DNA of 64,000 bases from Desulfosporosinus fructosivorans (GCF_004766045.1 NZ_SPQQ01000006.1:62001-126000), one strand, 5' to 3'. Shown: positions 26,097 through 36,075, counted from the stretch's first letter. Numbers and translations: made by a program. The notes: generated from the letters alone by a model not told the origin.

Positions 26097-27425
26097 ATGA
26101 TGATGACCACAGAAGACGTCTTGAGGGAAGCCCATGAAAAAGGGGTAAAGTTCATTCGGCTACAGTTTACTGATATTTTTGGGATTCTCAAAAATGTTGC
26201 CATTACCATTGAACAGCTGGAAAAGGCTTTAAATGGAGAACTCATGTTTGACGGCTCTTCTATTGAAGGATTTGCGCGTATTGAAGAATCCGACATGTAT
26301 TTGCGACCGGATCCGAATACCTTTGTTGTATTTCCATGGCGCCCCAAAGAAGGGGGAGTAGCAAGACTCATATGTGATGTGTATAACCCTGATGGAACCT
26401 CTTTTCAAGGATGCCCGCGAAGCGCTCTGAAACGAGTGTTAAATGAAGCTTCAGATATGGGGTACACTTTAAATGTCGGACCAGAATTGGAATTTTTCCT
26501 TTTTCATACGGATGCAGAGGGACGACCTACAACAATTACCCATGATAAAGCAGGCTACTTTGACTTAACCCCAGTAGATCTTGGGGAGAATGCTCGTCGT
26601 GATATGGTTTTGACCTTGGAAAAAATGGGCTTTGAGATTGAAGCATCTCATCACGAAGTGGCCCCAGGCCAACATGAAATTGATTTTAAATATTCAGATG
26701 CTCTGGATATTGCTGATAAGATTGCTACATTCCGTTTTGTTGTACGTACAATCGCTCAACATCATGGCTTACACGCTACGTTCATGCCCAAACCAATCTT
26801 CGGCATTAATGGATCTGGTATGCACAGTAATCAGTCGCTTTTTAAAGGGGGTAAAAATGCGTTTTATGATCCTGAGGGTCCTATGGAGCTTTCGGAAATC
26901 GCTTACCACTATATTGCAGGACTAATGAAACACGCGAATTCCTTTACAGCCATCACGAATCCTACAATTAATTCATATAAACGGCTTGTACCAGGTTATG
27001 AAGCACCGTGTTATATAGCCTGGTCAGGTCGTAATAGAAGCCCGCTTATCCGGATACCAGCCAAAAGAGGTTCTTCGACCCGCATAGAATTGCGGAGCCC
27101 AGATCCCTCCTGCAATCCTTACTTGTCTCTTGCAGTTCAGCTTAAAGCAGGGCTTAACGGTATTAAAAACAAACTCACTCCGCCGCAAGCCGTAGATTTG
27201 AATATTTATGCTATGACACTTGAAGAACGCAAAGAACTGGGAATTGCTTCTTTGCCAGGAACTTTGAAAGAAGCCTTGGAGGCACTAAGTGAAGATCCTG
27301 TCATACGTGAGGCATTGGGCCATCATATTTATCATCGCTTTGTTGAGGCGAAAACTGAGGAGTGGGATAGCTTTAGACTCACAGTTACGCAATGGGAACT
27401 TGATCGTTATTTGCACATGTATTAA
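26097..27425 (+). CDS. glnA: Glutamine synthetase, type I-alpha
   Basis: A 442-residue enzyme, the usual GSI-alpha length. [33 protein letters not shown] block ([15 protein letters not shown]), [10 protein letters not shown] and [20 protein letters not shown] carry metal, ATP and glutamate ligands. The proteobacterial adenylylation tyrosine motif (NLYDLP) is replaced by NIYAMT, so control is by feedback or a GlnR-type partner. AAAGGAG lies 11 bases before the ATG. No glnR neighbour. It makes glutamine from glutamate and ammonia. Confidence 0.96.
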   Translation: MMMTTEDVLREAHEKGVKFIRLQFTDIFGILKNVAITIEQLEKALNGELMFDGSSIEGFARIEESDMYLRPDPNTFVVFPWRPKEGGVARLICDVYNPDGTSFQGCPRSALKRVLNEASDMGYTLNVGPELEFFLFHTDAEGRPTTITHDKAGYFDLTPVDLGENARRDMVLTLEKMGFEIEASHHEVAPGQHEIDFKYSDALDIADKIATFRFVVRTIAQHHGLHATFMPKPIFGINGSGMHSNQSLFKGGKNAFYDPEGPMELSEIAYHYIAGLMKHANSFTAITNPTINSYKRLVPGYEAPCYIAWSGRNRSPLIRIPAKRGSSTRIELRSPDPSCNPYLSLAVQLKAGLNGIKNKLTPPQAVDLNIYAMTLEERKELGIASLPGTLKEALEALSEDPVIREALGHHIYHRFVEAKTEEWDSFRLTVTQWELDRYLHMY

Positions 27426-27433
27426 ATATGCGA

Positions 27434-27477
27434 GGGGTTTGTAAAAACTTTTTACCAGTTTTTACAAACCCCTTCTT
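27434..27477 (+). terminator. Rho-independent terminator after glnA
   Basis: Perfect 15-bp stem GGGGTTTGTAAAAAC / GTTTTTACAAACCCC, then TTCTTT. Confidence 0.9.
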
Positions 27478-27657
27478 TAATGCGGAAAATTATATTTACT
27501 ATATAAGAAAAAGGTAATAATAAGAAACAACAAAAACTTTAGATTATTATAGCACTTAAAAAGCTTGAATTTTCTGATATTGCTATAGACTTTCAGTGGA
27601 GGCTATGTTAATATAAAAATATATTATAATAAGATTAGAAAAAGGAGGGTATAACGT

Positions 27658-27870
27658 ATGCAAACGACAAAACGTGAATATGAAACGGGCTACTCCCTTC
27701 GGCGTCAGCATCAGTTTCAAGTCGGAGACCGTGTTGAGACTTGTAATCACTGCCTTGGAACTGTAGTTCGACTTGATCGCGATGAAGTTGGAGTATTTGT
27801 TGTAGCTCGATTAGATATTTTACCTGGTGAATTTGCCTATGATCCTTGGGACCTAGAAAAAATTAAGTGA
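27658..27870 (+). CDS. Small conserved protein, 70 aa
   Basis: AAAGGAGGG precedes the ATG, with a TATAAT-like -10 about 30 bases further upstream. After a basic N-terminus, FQVGDRVETCNHCLGTVVRL and VVARLDILPGEFAYDPWD look like a small SH3/KOW-type beta barrel with a CNHC pair. Function unknown. It is followed by a terminator. Confidence 0.75.
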   Translation: MQTTKREYETGYSLRRQHQFQVGDRVETCNHCLGTVVRLDRDEVGVFVVARLDILPGEFAYDPWDLEKIK

Positions 27871-27895
27871 GATATTTGTTGATTTATGACATATT

Positions 27896-27936
27896 GAGAA
27901 GAGCATTTCTATTTTGAGAGATGCTCTTCTCTTTAT
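27896..27936 (+). terminator. Rho-independent terminator
   Basis: 11-bp stem GAGAAGAGCAT / ATGCTCTTCTC, then TTTATGTTTT. It separates the 70-aa gene from prkA. Confidence 0.82.
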
Positions 27937-28040
27937 GTTTTCGAAAAGAAGAACGTGGATATGCTTTATCTTCCTTGACTAGGCATATACTCAACTATAA
28001 CCAGGCAAGTCTTGATGATATTGGAGAAGGGAGGGCTACC

Positions 28041-29942
28041 ATGGAAGTCATAAATTGGTTGCGTGAATATCGCGAAGTAGAGGCCGCCCTAGCGTGGAGC
28101 GGAACGTTTGCAGACTATTTACAAATGGTAACTAACAACCCCAAATTGGCATATCATGCTCATGCTCGAATTTATGCGATGATCAAAGCGGCTGGGGTAG
28201 AAACAATTGGAGAGCAGAAAAGGTATAAATTTTTTGACAAAGAACTTTTTGGATTAGATAGAACGTTAGAACGTCTTATCGAAGAATACTTTCATAGTGC
28301 AGCCAAGCGTTTAGATGTTCGCAAAAGAATTTTGCTCTTAATGGGACCTGTTAGTGGTGGGAAATCGACAATTGTTAGCCTTTTGAAGCGTGGGCTTGAA
28401 GCCTTTACAAGGACAGACGAAGGCGCAGTCTATGCTATCGACGGGTGCCCAATGCATGAAGATCCGCTGCATCTTTTGCCTGTTTCGTTGCGTCCGCAAT
28501 TCGAAGAATTGTATGGCATCCGCATTGAAGGGAATCTCTGCCCAGTTTGTCGTTTGCGTTTAGATGAAGAATTTGGTGGAGAAGTTGAACGTTTTCCTGC
28601 CAAACGAATACTATTTTCAGAAGAACAGCGGGTAGGGGTTGGGACTTTCACACCATCTGACCCAAAGTCGCAAGATATTGCGGACTTGACTGGGAGTATA
28701 GATTTTTCATCAATTACAGAATACGGATCAGAATCAGATCCGCGTGCTTATCGATTTGACGGAGAGCTCAATAAGGCTAATAGAGGTTTGATGGAATTTC
28801 AGGAAATGCTAAAATCTGATGAGAAGTTTCTCTGGAATCTCTTAAGTCTCTCACAAGAAGGTAATTTTAAAGCTGGACGATTTGCTTTAATCTCCGCAGA
28901 TGAACTTGTGATAGCCCATACGAATGAAAGTGAATATCGAACGTTTATAGCAAACAAAAAGAATGAGGCTCTGCAGTCCAGAATTATTGTCATGCACATT
29001 CCCTATAATCTAAAAGTCAGTGATGAAGTGAAGATTTACGAAAAGCTAATAAGCCAAAGTGATATCAAGAATGTGCATATTGCCCCCCATAGCTTATGGG
29101 CAACATCTGTCTTCAGCGTCCTCTCTCGCTTGAAGCTATCAAAAAAACAAGGCATGGATCTGGTTAAGAAAATGCGAATCTATGATGGAGAAGATGTGGA
29201 GGGATTTAATCAAAAGGATATTAAAGAGTTAATGATGGAGGGAGAAGAATTAGGCGAGGGTATGGCTGGAGTAGATCCTCGTTACGTTATCAACCGTATT
29301 TCTACGGCATTAATTCGAGATGAACATGCGTGTATAAATGCCTTAGATATTTTAAGGGCCTTAAAAGACGGTTTGTCTCAACATACTTCAATCATGAAAG
29401 AAGAAAAAGACAATCTTTTGAATTTGATCTCTGTCGCTCGCCGTGAATATGACGAAATGGCTAAGAAGGAAGTTCAGAAAGCATTTGTATATGCCTACGA
29501 AGAATCGGCCAAGTCACTATTGAACAATTATCTTGATAATGTTGAGGCCTTTTGCAATTCGTCTAAATTATACGACCCAATAACCAGTGAAGAATTAGCG
29601 CCTGATGAGCAACTGATGCGTAGTATTGAAGAACAAATTGGGATTTCAGAAAATGCCAAAAAAACGTTTCGAGAGGAAATCCTAATCCGTATTTCGATGT
29701 ATGCCCGCAAGGGAAGGACCTTTGGATACGCTTCACATGAACGGTTAAAAGAAGCCATTGAGAAGAAGCTATTTGCGGATCTTAAGGATATTGTGAAGAT
29801 TACTACCTCTATCGATCATCCTGATCAGGAACAATTGTTAAGAATCAATAATGTTATGGATCGTCTCGTCAATGAGCACAGTTATTGCCCAATCTGTGCT
29901 AACGAAATTGTGAAATATGTTGGGGCCCTCCTTAACCGTTAA
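28041..29942 (+). CDS. prkA: PrkA family serine protein kinase/AAA+ protein
   Basis: A 633-residue protein from the ATG at 28041 (GGGAGGG before it), matching the roughly 631 residues of Bacillus PrkA; the frame is open upstream into the previous terminator. AAA+ P-loop GPVSGGKSTIV (about 106-116), YAIDGCPMHEDPLHLLP, and a C-terminal kinase-like region. In Bacillus it is sigma-E dependent, and an imperfect sigma-E -10, CATATACT, lies at 27984. First gene of the classic prkA-yhbH-spoVR sporulation operon. Later work assigns AAA+ protease activity to PrkA homologs. Confidence 0.93.
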   Translation: MEVINWLREYREVEAALAWSGTFADYLQMVTNNPKLAYHAHARIYAMIKAAGVETIGEQKRYKFFDKELFGLDRTLERLIEEYFHSAAKRLDVRKRILLLMGPVSGGKSTIVSLLKRGLEAFTRTDEGAVYAIDGCPMHEDPLHLLPVSLRPQFEELYGIRIEGNLCPVCRLRLDEEFGGEVERFPAKRILFSEEQRVGVGTFTPSDPKSQDIADLTGSIDFSSITEYGSESDPRAYRFDGELNKANRGLMEFQEMLKSDEKFLWNLLSLSQEGNFKAGRFALISADELVIAHTNESEYRTFIANKKNEALQSRIIVMHIPYNLKVSDEVKIYEKLISQSDIKNVHIAPHSLWATSVFSVLSRLKLSKKQGMDLVKKMRIYDGEDVEGFNQKDIKELMMEGEELGEGMAGVDPRYVINRISTALIRDEHACINALDILRALKDGLSQHTSIMKEEKDNLLNLISVARREYDEMAKKEVQKAFVYAYEESAKSLLNNYLDNVEAFCNSSKLYDPITSEELAPDEQLMRSIEEQIGISENAKKTFREEILIRISMYARKGRTFGYASHERLKEAIEKKLFADLKDIVKITTSIDHPDQEQLLRINNVMDRLVNEHSYCPICANEIVKYVGALLNR

Positions 29943-29960
29943 AGAGAAAGGGGGATAAGC

Positions 29961-31097
29961 GTGGCTGATGACATCATTGTGAGTCGTGATGACTGGAGTT
30001 TACACCGCAAAGGGTACCTCGACCAAACGAGGCACAAAGAAAAAGTTGAAGAAGTCGTTAAGCATCAACTGGGGGATTTAATAGTTGATGAAAGTATTAT
30101 CTTGACTGATGGGAAGAAAAACATCAAGATTCCCATGCGTTCTCTGGAGGAGTTTCGCTTTAAGTATGATTTTAATAAAATGAATCATACTGGTCAAGGA
30201 ACTAAGAAAATGGTTCCGGGCGAGATCATGGGTCGTGAACAGGGGAAGGGCAAAGGTGCTTCGAGGAATGGCGCTGGGGAAGAGCCTGGGGAGGACATCT
30301 ATGAAGCAGAAATAACATATGAAGATTTAGCTAATATTCTTTTCGAAGAATTAAAACTACCTAACTTAGATGATAAAAAAAAGCCTCTTATCACGCATGA
30401 TCGCCCTGAGTTCAATGATGTTAGAAAGAAAGGACTTATGGCAAATGTTGATAAGAAACGTACCTTGCTCGAAAGTATCAAAAGGTCTGCGTTAGCACAA
30501 AACCTCAAGAAAGATGTTAAATTGCGAATTACCCCAGAAGACCTGCGCTTTAAGACCTGGGAGACTCGTCCGAATTTTGAGACCAATGCAGTAATATTAG
30601 CAATGATGGATACGTCTGGTTCAATGGGACAATTTGAAAAATACATTTCTAGGACATTTTTCTTTTGGATGGTTCGATTCCTGAGACTGAAGTATGAACA
30701 CGTCGAGATACGATTTTTAGCGCATCATACGGAGGCTAAAGAAGTAACCGAGGAAGAATTCTTCACGCGAGGGGAGAGCGGAGGAACTCGTTGTTCATCC
30801 GTGTATAAATACGCTTTAGATTTAATTGAAAGAGATTATCCACCGGAGCATCATAATATTTATCCAGTTCATTTTACAGATGGCGACAATATAGGCTCAG
30901 ATAATTCCAGAGCCTTGTCGTTGATGAAAAGTTTGGTCGAAGTAAGTCAGGTCGTTGGGTATGGGGAGATCTTAAGAACACATTATTCCAGCACTTTAAT
31001 GTCAACGTTGAAACGGATTACCGATCCAAAACTTCGCTTGGTTACGATTAGAGAGCGCGGCGAGGTATACGCCGCTCTCAAAACGGTCTTTTCGTGA
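29961..31097 (+). CDS. yhbH: YhbH/DUF444 sporulation protein
   Basis: A 378-residue protein from the GTG at 29961 behind GGGGGAT. The N-terminus (VSRDDWSLHRKGYLDQTRH) and the glycine-rich linker (EQGKGKGASRNG) are family features. The C-terminal half is a von Willebrand A-like domain with the metal site MMDTSGSMG and THFTDGDN-type VHFTDGDN. Its partners PrkA and SpoVR flank it; the exact biochemical role is not known. Confidence 0.93.
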   Translation: MADDIIVSRDDWSLHRKGYLDQTRHKEKVEEVVKHQLGDLIVDESIILTDGKKNIKIPMRSLEEFRFKYDFNKMNHTGQGTKKMVPGEIMGREQGKGKGASRNGAGEEPGEDIYEAEITYEDLANILFEELKLPNLDDKKKPLITHDRPEFNDVRKKGLMANVDKKRTLLESIKRSALAQNLKKDVKLRITPEDLRFKTWETRPNFETNAVILAMMDTSGSMGQFEKYISRTFFFWMVRFLRLKYEHVEIRFLAHHTEAKEVTEEEFFTRGESGGTRCSSVYKYALDLIERDYPPEHHNIYPVHFTDGDNIGSDNSRALSLMKSLVEVSQVVGYGEILRTHYSSTLMSTLKRITDPKLRLVTIRERGEVYAALKTVFS

Positions 31098-31120
31098 GAC
31101 CTCATAGGTAGGGGGTAGCT

Positions 31121-32596
31121 ATGGACAGTGAAATGCAATCCTTAAGCACCATAGCGAATGATATCGCTCAAGTCGCTCGTGGTATGGGGCTTGATTTTTA
31201 TCCGGTGAATTTTGAAATCGTACCTGCAGAAACGTTATACACGTTCGGCGCCTATGGAATGCCGGTGAGATTCACGCATTGGAGTTTTGGAAAGGCCTTT
31301 TACAGAATGAAGACTCAATATGATTTGAACTTGAGTCGAATTTATGAACTAGTTATTAACACGAATCCAGCTTATGCTTTTTTGCTTGAGGGAAACCGCC
31401 TAACCCAAAATAAGCTCGTGATCGGGCATGTATATGCCCATGTCGACTTCTTTAAGAATAATCGTTATTTTTCACGGACACCTAAGGATATGGTTGAACG
31501 TATGGCAGCTCATGCAGACAAACTCAGAGACTATGAATCGCAGTATGGCAGAGAATTGGTTGAACGAACCTTAGATGCAGTACTGGCAATTCAAGAACAT
31601 GTGGATTATCGCTCCCACATAGGCACTAAAGAAAAAATGAAAAATATTCCTAATATTAATGTGCCGAGCAGACCTGAAGGGCATATGTGCAGTGGCAAGG
31701 CCAGTGTTGGAAAACATTCCTGTAATGGAAATTGTGCTGAAAAAGAAAAAAGCAAAGTTGAGCTTCAGAAGACTCGGACCAAAAGAGCGTCCTTACCCTA
31801 TGAAGATTTATGGGGAGATTTATTAGAAGAAGAATGCAAATGTCTACCCCAACCGGAGTATGAAGATCTTTTACTCTATATTATGAAGTTTGCACCCGGG
31901 CTCGAAGAGTGGCAAAGAGATATTGTAAGTATTGTTCGTGAAGAATCGTTATATTTCTATCCGCAAATTGAGACTAAAATCATTAATGAAGGCTGGGCAA
32001 CATTCTGGCATGCTAGAATCATGCATGAACTTGATCTCACTGATGCTGAGTCGTGGGAATTTGCGCATATGCACAGCCAAGTCGTACAGCCCTCTCGTAT
32101 GGGATTAAATCCATATTATCTGGGGGTAAAAATATGGGAGTCTCTTGCTAAAGTTAAATCAGATGATGAACTTTTTGAGCTCCGGGAGATGGAGAATGAT
32201 CTTTCGTTCATTCGTAATCATCTAAATCGCGAATTGGTTGAAGAACTCAATTTATTCAATTTCCGAAAGGTTGGAGCACATTGGCAGGTTACGGCAAATG
32301 AATGGGAGAAAGTGAGAGATAATCTAGTCCAACAATTAACAAATGGCGGGCATCCCCGAATAGTAGTAATTGAAGGAGATTATGAAGGCAAGGGCGGTCT
32401 ATATCTCAAACACCGCCATGAAGGAATAGATCTCGATATTGCTTATCTTGAAAAAACTCTTACGCTTGTTCAATTCCTCTGGGGTAAAGCGGTTGCGCTT
32501 GAAACAGTGGTGGATACAAAGAAGGTCATCTATGAAGCGTTTAATGGACTAGTCAATAGGCGACAGGTTCCTAACACGGCAGTCAATAAGGAATGA
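31121..32596 (+). CDS. spoVR: Stage V sporulation protein R
   Basis: A 491-residue SpoVR family protein, needed for cortex formation in Bacillus. YTFGAYGMPVRFTHWSFGKAF, VIGHVYAHVDFFKNN, NEGWATFWHARIMHEL and the C-terminal LKHRHEGIDLD are conserved. Residues about 185-225 form a Cys- and Lys-rich insertion (MCSGKASVGKHSCNGNC) that I do not associate with the family; Bacillus SpoVR is about 20 residues shorter. Third gene of the operon, closed by a terminator. Confidence 0.93.
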   Translation: MDSEMQSLSTIANDIAQVARGMGLDFYPVNFEIVPAETLYTFGAYGMPVRFTHWSFGKAFYRMKTQYDLNLSRIYELVINTNPAYAFLLEGNRLTQNKLVIGHVYAHVDFFKNNRYFSRTPKDMVERMAAHADKLRDYESQYGRELVERTLDAVLAIQEHVDYRSHIGTKEKMKNIPNINVPSRPEGHMCSGKASVGKHSCNGNCAEKEKSKVELQKTRTKRASLPYEDLWGDLLEEECKCLPQPEYEDLLLYIMKFAPGLEEWQRDIVSIVREESLYFYPQIETKIINEGWATFWHARIMHELDLTDAESWEFAHMHSQVVQPSRMGLNPYYLGVKIWESLAKVKSDDELFELREMENDLSFIRNHLNRELVEELNLFNFRKVGAHWQVTANEWEKVRDNLVQQLTNGGHPRIVVIEGDYEGKGGLYLKHRHEGIDLDIAYLEKTLTLVQFLWGKAVALETVVDTKKVIYEAFNGLVNRRQVPNTAVNKE

Positions 32597-32611
32597 ATTT
32601 CTCCTGATTTC

Positions 32612-32641
32612 AAAGCAGATGTTAGAAATAACGTCTGCTTT
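32612..32641 (+). terminator. Terminator after spoVR
   Basis: 13-bp stem AAAGCAGATGTTA / TAACGTCTGCTTT with one G-U pair and a GAAA tetraloop. Confidence 0.8.
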
Positions 32642-32747
32642 AGTTAGAGGATTTCTCATTAGATTTATTGAGCCAGAGAACACAGGAGAACAAAATAGAA
32701 CTATTAAGGGGTTGCCTGAGTGATAGGTCAGAGTAAGGAGGGCTAAT

Positions 32748-33362
32748 TTGGAAGCAACGATCACGTTACTTGGAAAATTTGTTGAAACCATGATTTCGTC
32801 GTTTGGCTACTTCGGGGTATTTATTGCTATGGCTATTGAGAGTGCTTGTATTCCGTTACCAAGTGAAATCATTTTGCCTTTTACAGGGTTCATGGTGTTT
32901 TTAGGGCACTTTGGCTTTTGGCAAGCGACTGTCGTCGCAACTCTTGGCAATCTCTTCGGTGGGTTCGTAGCCTATTATGTCGGCGTATGGGGAGGGAGGC
33001 CTTTCCTTAAACGATATGGGCGTTATATCTTATTCAACGAACGAGAATTAGCATGGACAGAACGTTTATTTGAACGACATGGGGAAATGACAGTTTTAAT
33101 AGGTCGCATGTTACCAGTCGTACGCACCTTCATTTCCCTTCCTGCTGGCATTGCTAGAATGAATCCAGTGAAGATGGCTGCTTACACGGCTTTAGGTGCA
33201 TTTTTTTGGTGTGCATTGTTAATTTTTGTAGGCCAGAAACTAGGGCAAAATTGGAATTCGCTCAAACCAATGTTTCATCGAGCAGACTTAGTTATTGGAG
33301 GAGGCATAGTAATTGTAGTTGCATATTTCTTGCTAAAAAACTTTAAACCTAGAAAACGTTAA
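32748..33362 (+). CDS. DedA family membrane protein
   Basis: A 204-residue protein from the TTG at 32748, behind AAGGAGGG. ESACIPLPSEIILPF and the basic motif GRMLPVVRTFISLPAGIARM are diagnostic of DedA proteins, which are lipid scramblase/flippase-like (undecaprenyl phosphate or phosphatidylethanolamine recycling). Four to five membrane segments; basic end FKPRKR. Confidence 0.9.
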   Translation: MEATITLLGKFVETMISSFGYFGVFIAMAIESACIPLPSEIILPFTGFMVFLGHFGFWQATVVATLGNLFGGFVAYYVGVWGGRPFLKRYGRYILFNERELAWTERLFERHGEMTVLIGRMLPVVRTFISLPAGIARMNPVKMAAYTALGAFFWCALLIFVGQKLGQNWNSLKPMFHRADLVIGGGIVIVVAYFLLKNFKPRKR

Positions 33363-33393
33363 ACAGTGTGCAGTAAAGGTTTTCCAAACAGTT

Positions 33394-33421
33394 TTGGAAA
33401 TTCTAAGTGCAGTGGTATAAT
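33394..33421 (+). promoter_or_regulatory. Promoter of the cyclophilin gene
   Basis: TTGGAA (33394-33399), 16 bases, TATAAT (33416-33421). A preceding TTTCCAAA / TTTGGAAA hairpin may end the dedA transcript. Confidence 0.6.
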
Positions 33422-33459
33422 ACAAGGGATAAAAACCCAACATAAAGGAGGTCACTCAG

Positions 33460-33978
33460 GTGACAAATGAAAATGCACAAGAACTAGAGTTGAAGGAAAA
33501 CCCAATCGTAACAATCGAAATGGAAAACGGTAATATGATTAAAATTGAACTTTATCCGTTGATTGCCCCCGAAACAGTTAAGAATTTTGTGACTCTTGTC
33601 TCTCAAGGCTTTTACGATGGTCTCATTTTTCATAGAGTTATCCCAGGCTTTATGATTCAAGGTGGCGACCCAAATGGGACAGGGATGGGTGGCAGTAAGC
33701 AAACTATTCCTGGTGAGTTTTCTGCTAACGGTTTTAAGAATGATCTAACACATGATATCGGCGTTGTTTCAATGGCTCGTACCTCAGCTCCTAACTCCGC
33801 GAGTTCCCAATTTTTTATTGTAGTTAAGGCTTCAAGCCATTTAGATGGTCAGTATGCTAGTTTTGGAAAAGTCATTGAGGGTATTGAAGAAGTTCATCGA
33901 ATTGTCAGTGTTCCAAAAGATCGTGGAGATAAGCCATTAGAAGATCAAAAAATGAAAAAAGTTTCCCTGCAAGCTTAG
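33460..33978 (+). CDS. Peptidyl-prolyl cis-trans isomerase, cyclophilin type
   Basis: A 172-residue cytoplasmic protein from the GTG at 33460 (AAAGGAGGT before). Cyclophilin motifs: FHRVIPGFMIQGGDP (catalytic Arg), GEFSANGF, SMART-like VVSMARTSAPNSASSQFFIV and HLDGQYASFGKV. No signal peptide. It speeds proline isomerisation during folding. Followed by a terminator. Confidence 0.95.
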   Translation: MTNENAQELELKENPIVTIEMENGNMIKIELYPLIAPETVKNFVTLVSQGFYDGLIFHRVIPGFMIQGGDPNGTGMGGSKQTIPGEFSANGFKNDLTHDIGVVSMARTSAPNSASSQFFIVVKASSHLDGQYASFGKVIEGIEEVHRIVSVPKDRGDKPLEDQKMKKVSLQA

Positions 33979-34020
33979 TTTTACTTGTTTGTTTTAAATA
34001 AGTTTACATTACGAAAAGAG

Positions 34021-34041
34021 GAGGGCCTAGCCCTCTTTTTC
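34021..34041 (+). terminator. Terminator after cyclophilin gene
   Basis: GAGGGC-CTA-GCCCTC followed by TTTTT. Confidence 0.88.
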
Positions 34042-34043
34042 TT

Positions 34044-34160
34044 ACTAGTCAGAAATGATAATTTTCTGAAGGTCCCTTCTCACCAGCCATGGCTACAGGG
34101 AGACTCGCCGTTCATGGCCGGCGCCTGAAGGCTAGGCGTTAGCCAAGTATCTATAAATGT
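34044..34160 (+). repeat. Dispersed repeat family B, copy 3
   Basis: Begins ACTAGTCAGAAATGATAA, continues TGAAGGTCCCTTCTC, GCTACAGGGAGACTCGCCG, CATGGCCGGCGCCTGAAGGC and ends GCCAAGTATCTATA. It matches the copy at 48944 in order along the whole length but is about 40 bases shorter. No gene inside. Confidence 0.72.
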
Positions 34161-34196
34161 ACACTAAAAGTATTTTCAGCGGAGGGAGGTGTTTTA

Positions 34197-35141
34197 ATGT
34201 TAGACTTGTTGCGTTTGTTTGGTCAAGTTGTGGAGGAACAGAGCTTTACAGTGGTCGCGCGGAAATTGGGAATTAGCCAGCCTGCAGTATCCAATCAGAT
34301 GAGAGCACTTGAAGAGAAATTAGGAGTTAAATTACTATACCGCAAAGGCAAGAGTTTTGCCCTAACCCCTGAGGGAGAAACTGTTTATAGGCATGCCTTG
34401 CTCTTGAACGATGAATGGACAGAGCTAATGCGAGAAATCGGTGGTTCAGAAAGAGTAATGAACGGGAAAGTACATATTGGGGCTTCCCACATACCCGGCG
34501 AATATTTGCTTCCGATTTACATAGCTTCTTTTCGGAAATTGTATCCAGAAATAAAGTTTAAACTGTCCATAGGGGACAGTCTTGAAATGGCAGAAAAAGT
34601 TCTTGCCAATGAAGTTGATTTTGCGGTTATCGGGTCAGTATTCGATACTGAAAAACTAACCTCAGAATTTTGGTTGCAAGATGAACTTGGGTTTGTAGTC
34701 TCCAGTGAGCATACATGCAGTCAGAAAAAAATTATTGATATAAACACACTCAAGGAAAATCCTATGATTGTCCGGGAGATTGGGTCCGGACATCGGAGAG
34801 CTTTAGAGGAGGCACTTGTGAAACGTGGGCTCGATCTAAATGACTTTAATATAGCTTTAGAAGTTGGAAGTACAGAAGCCGTGAAAAATTCTGTTCGCGC
34901 TGGTATTGGATACTCATTTCTTTCAAAGCATGCCTTAGAGTTTGGTGATTCACACGGTTTAGTATGGACCAATGTCGAAGATTTTTATATTCAACGAGGG
35001 TTTTACCTCTTAACCCGTAGGAATAAGACGTTAACTGCTATTGCGGATGAATACTACCGTTATCTGGCAGGTCAGAGGCCAATTCAGAGGACCAAATTCA
35101 GAAGCCAGAGGTCAGATCGAGAAGTTAGGAACCCTTCGTAG
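34197..35141 (+). CDS. LysR family transcription regulator
   Basis: A 314-residue regulator. Residues 1-60 carry the winged helix-turn-helix (FTVVARKLGISQPAVSNQMRALEEKLGVKLL); residues 90-295 are the periplasmic-binding-like effector domain (HIGASHIPGEYLLP). The YLLPxxI type is common among CysL/CbbR-like regulators, but the effector is unknown. No divergent target gene: the neighbour on the right is convergent. GGAGGGAGG stands before the ATG. The last 20 residues are basic and low in complexity. Confidence 0.9.
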   Translation: MLDLLRLFGQVVEEQSFTVVARKLGISQPAVSNQMRALEEKLGVKLLYRKGKSFALTPEGETVYRHALLLNDEWTELMREIGGSERVMNGKVHIGASHIPGEYLLPIYIASFRKLYPEIKFKLSIGDSLEMAEKVLANEVDFAVIGSVFDTEKLTSEFWLQDELGFVVSSEHTCSQKKIIDINTLKENPMIVREIGSGHRRALEEALVKRGLDLNDFNIALEVGSTEAVKNSVRAGIGYSFLSKHALEFGDSHGLVWTNVEDFYIQRGFYLLTRRNKTLTAIADEYYRYLAGQRPIQRTKFRSQRSDREVRNPS

Positions 35142-35148
35142 GGTCTTT

Positions 35149-36075
35149 TTATGAGATTTCTGTATCCAGGAATCTCATGGCATTATCCCAAAGTAACAGG
35201 GTTTTTACATCGCCTGTTAGAGAGAGTTCCTTTAGGGCTTGGATTGCGTTAAAGGGAGAGTAATCCATGACGGGGAAATCCGACCCAAAAATAAATTTAG
35301 TAGGATATGCTTCAATTGCTTTGAGCCACTCTTCCTGCACTGGAAAACGTGGATTACCGAAGATGAAAGCCGTGTCAAGGTATACGTTTGGATAGCTAGC
35401 AGCTAATTTAACAGCGAGGGAGAAGTCATTAGGGAGACCCATGTGCGCAATTGTAACCTTAAGATTGGGAAAGGACCTGAGCACTTCCCGAAGGTTCTCA
35501 ACTCGTGTATAAGGGCTTTCTATCGGCATACCACTTGCATGAAGAATGAGCCCCTTCCGTCTAGCACAAAGCATTCGATACATAGGCCACAAACGCTCGT
35601 CATTAACAGCAACCTTTTGAACGAATGTATGGATTTTGACACCTGGAAAATTCCATTCATCGAGGGCTTGCCCTAAGATACTCTCCATAGCCTGATCCTC
35701 CTGATGAAGGGCAGCAAAAGGGTGTAACCATGAATACTGTGTACATAGGTCTTTTAACCATAAGTTAATCCCTACTGCCATATCTCGTTTATGTACATAG
35801 CCTAATACAAAAGCTGACGTTACCCCGATGTTTTCGAGATACTTTAATAATTCCTCGATGGGTTGTCGATAGGGCATAGTCCACCCTTGCTTTACAAACC
35901 AGTGTAAAATCGCCTCCATTAAACGGTATGGGAAAACATGGATGTGTGCATCGCAGATTTTATGAATATCATTCATTGCAGTTTCAGTGCTCGTATTACT
36001 TAGTTGTATAGGGCTCACTAACTTATACTCCCTTCTAGCAGTATAATAGTTTAATATGTCTAAATAATTCGACAT
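35149..36075 (-). CDS. Amidohydrolase family 2 metal-dependent hydrolase
   Basis: A 308-residue protein from the ATG at 36075 (AAGGAG, 11 bases before); the frame extends upstream without a ribosome site. TIM-barrel hydrolase of the amidohydro_2 type: metal motif CDAHIHVFP (HxH), PGVKIHTF, LILHASG, TIAHMG and IFGSDFPV (final Asp). Members include decarboxylases such as ACMSD-like enzymes and lactone hydrolases; substrate unknown. Convergent with lysR. Confidence 0.8.
   Translation of the reverse strand: MSNYLDILNYYTARREYKLVSPIQLSNTSTETAMNDIHKICDAHIHVFPYRLMEAILHWFVKQGWTMPYRQPIEELLKYLENIGVTSAFVLGYVHKRDMAVGINLWLKDLCTQYSWLHPFAALHQEDQAMESILGQALDEWNFPGVKIHTFVQKVAVNDERLWPMYRMLCARRKGLILHASGMPIESPYTRVENLREVLRSFPNLKVTIAHMGLPNDFSLAVKLAASYPNVYLDTAFIFGNPRFPVQEEWLKAIEAYPTKFIFGSDFPVMDYSPFNAIQALKELSLTGDVKTLLLWDNAMRFLDTEIS

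Noticed and set aside
27921..28040. Longer N-terminus for PrkA
   Set aside because: It would begin in the right arm of the preceding terminator; the ATG at 28041 has a ribosome site and gives the family length.
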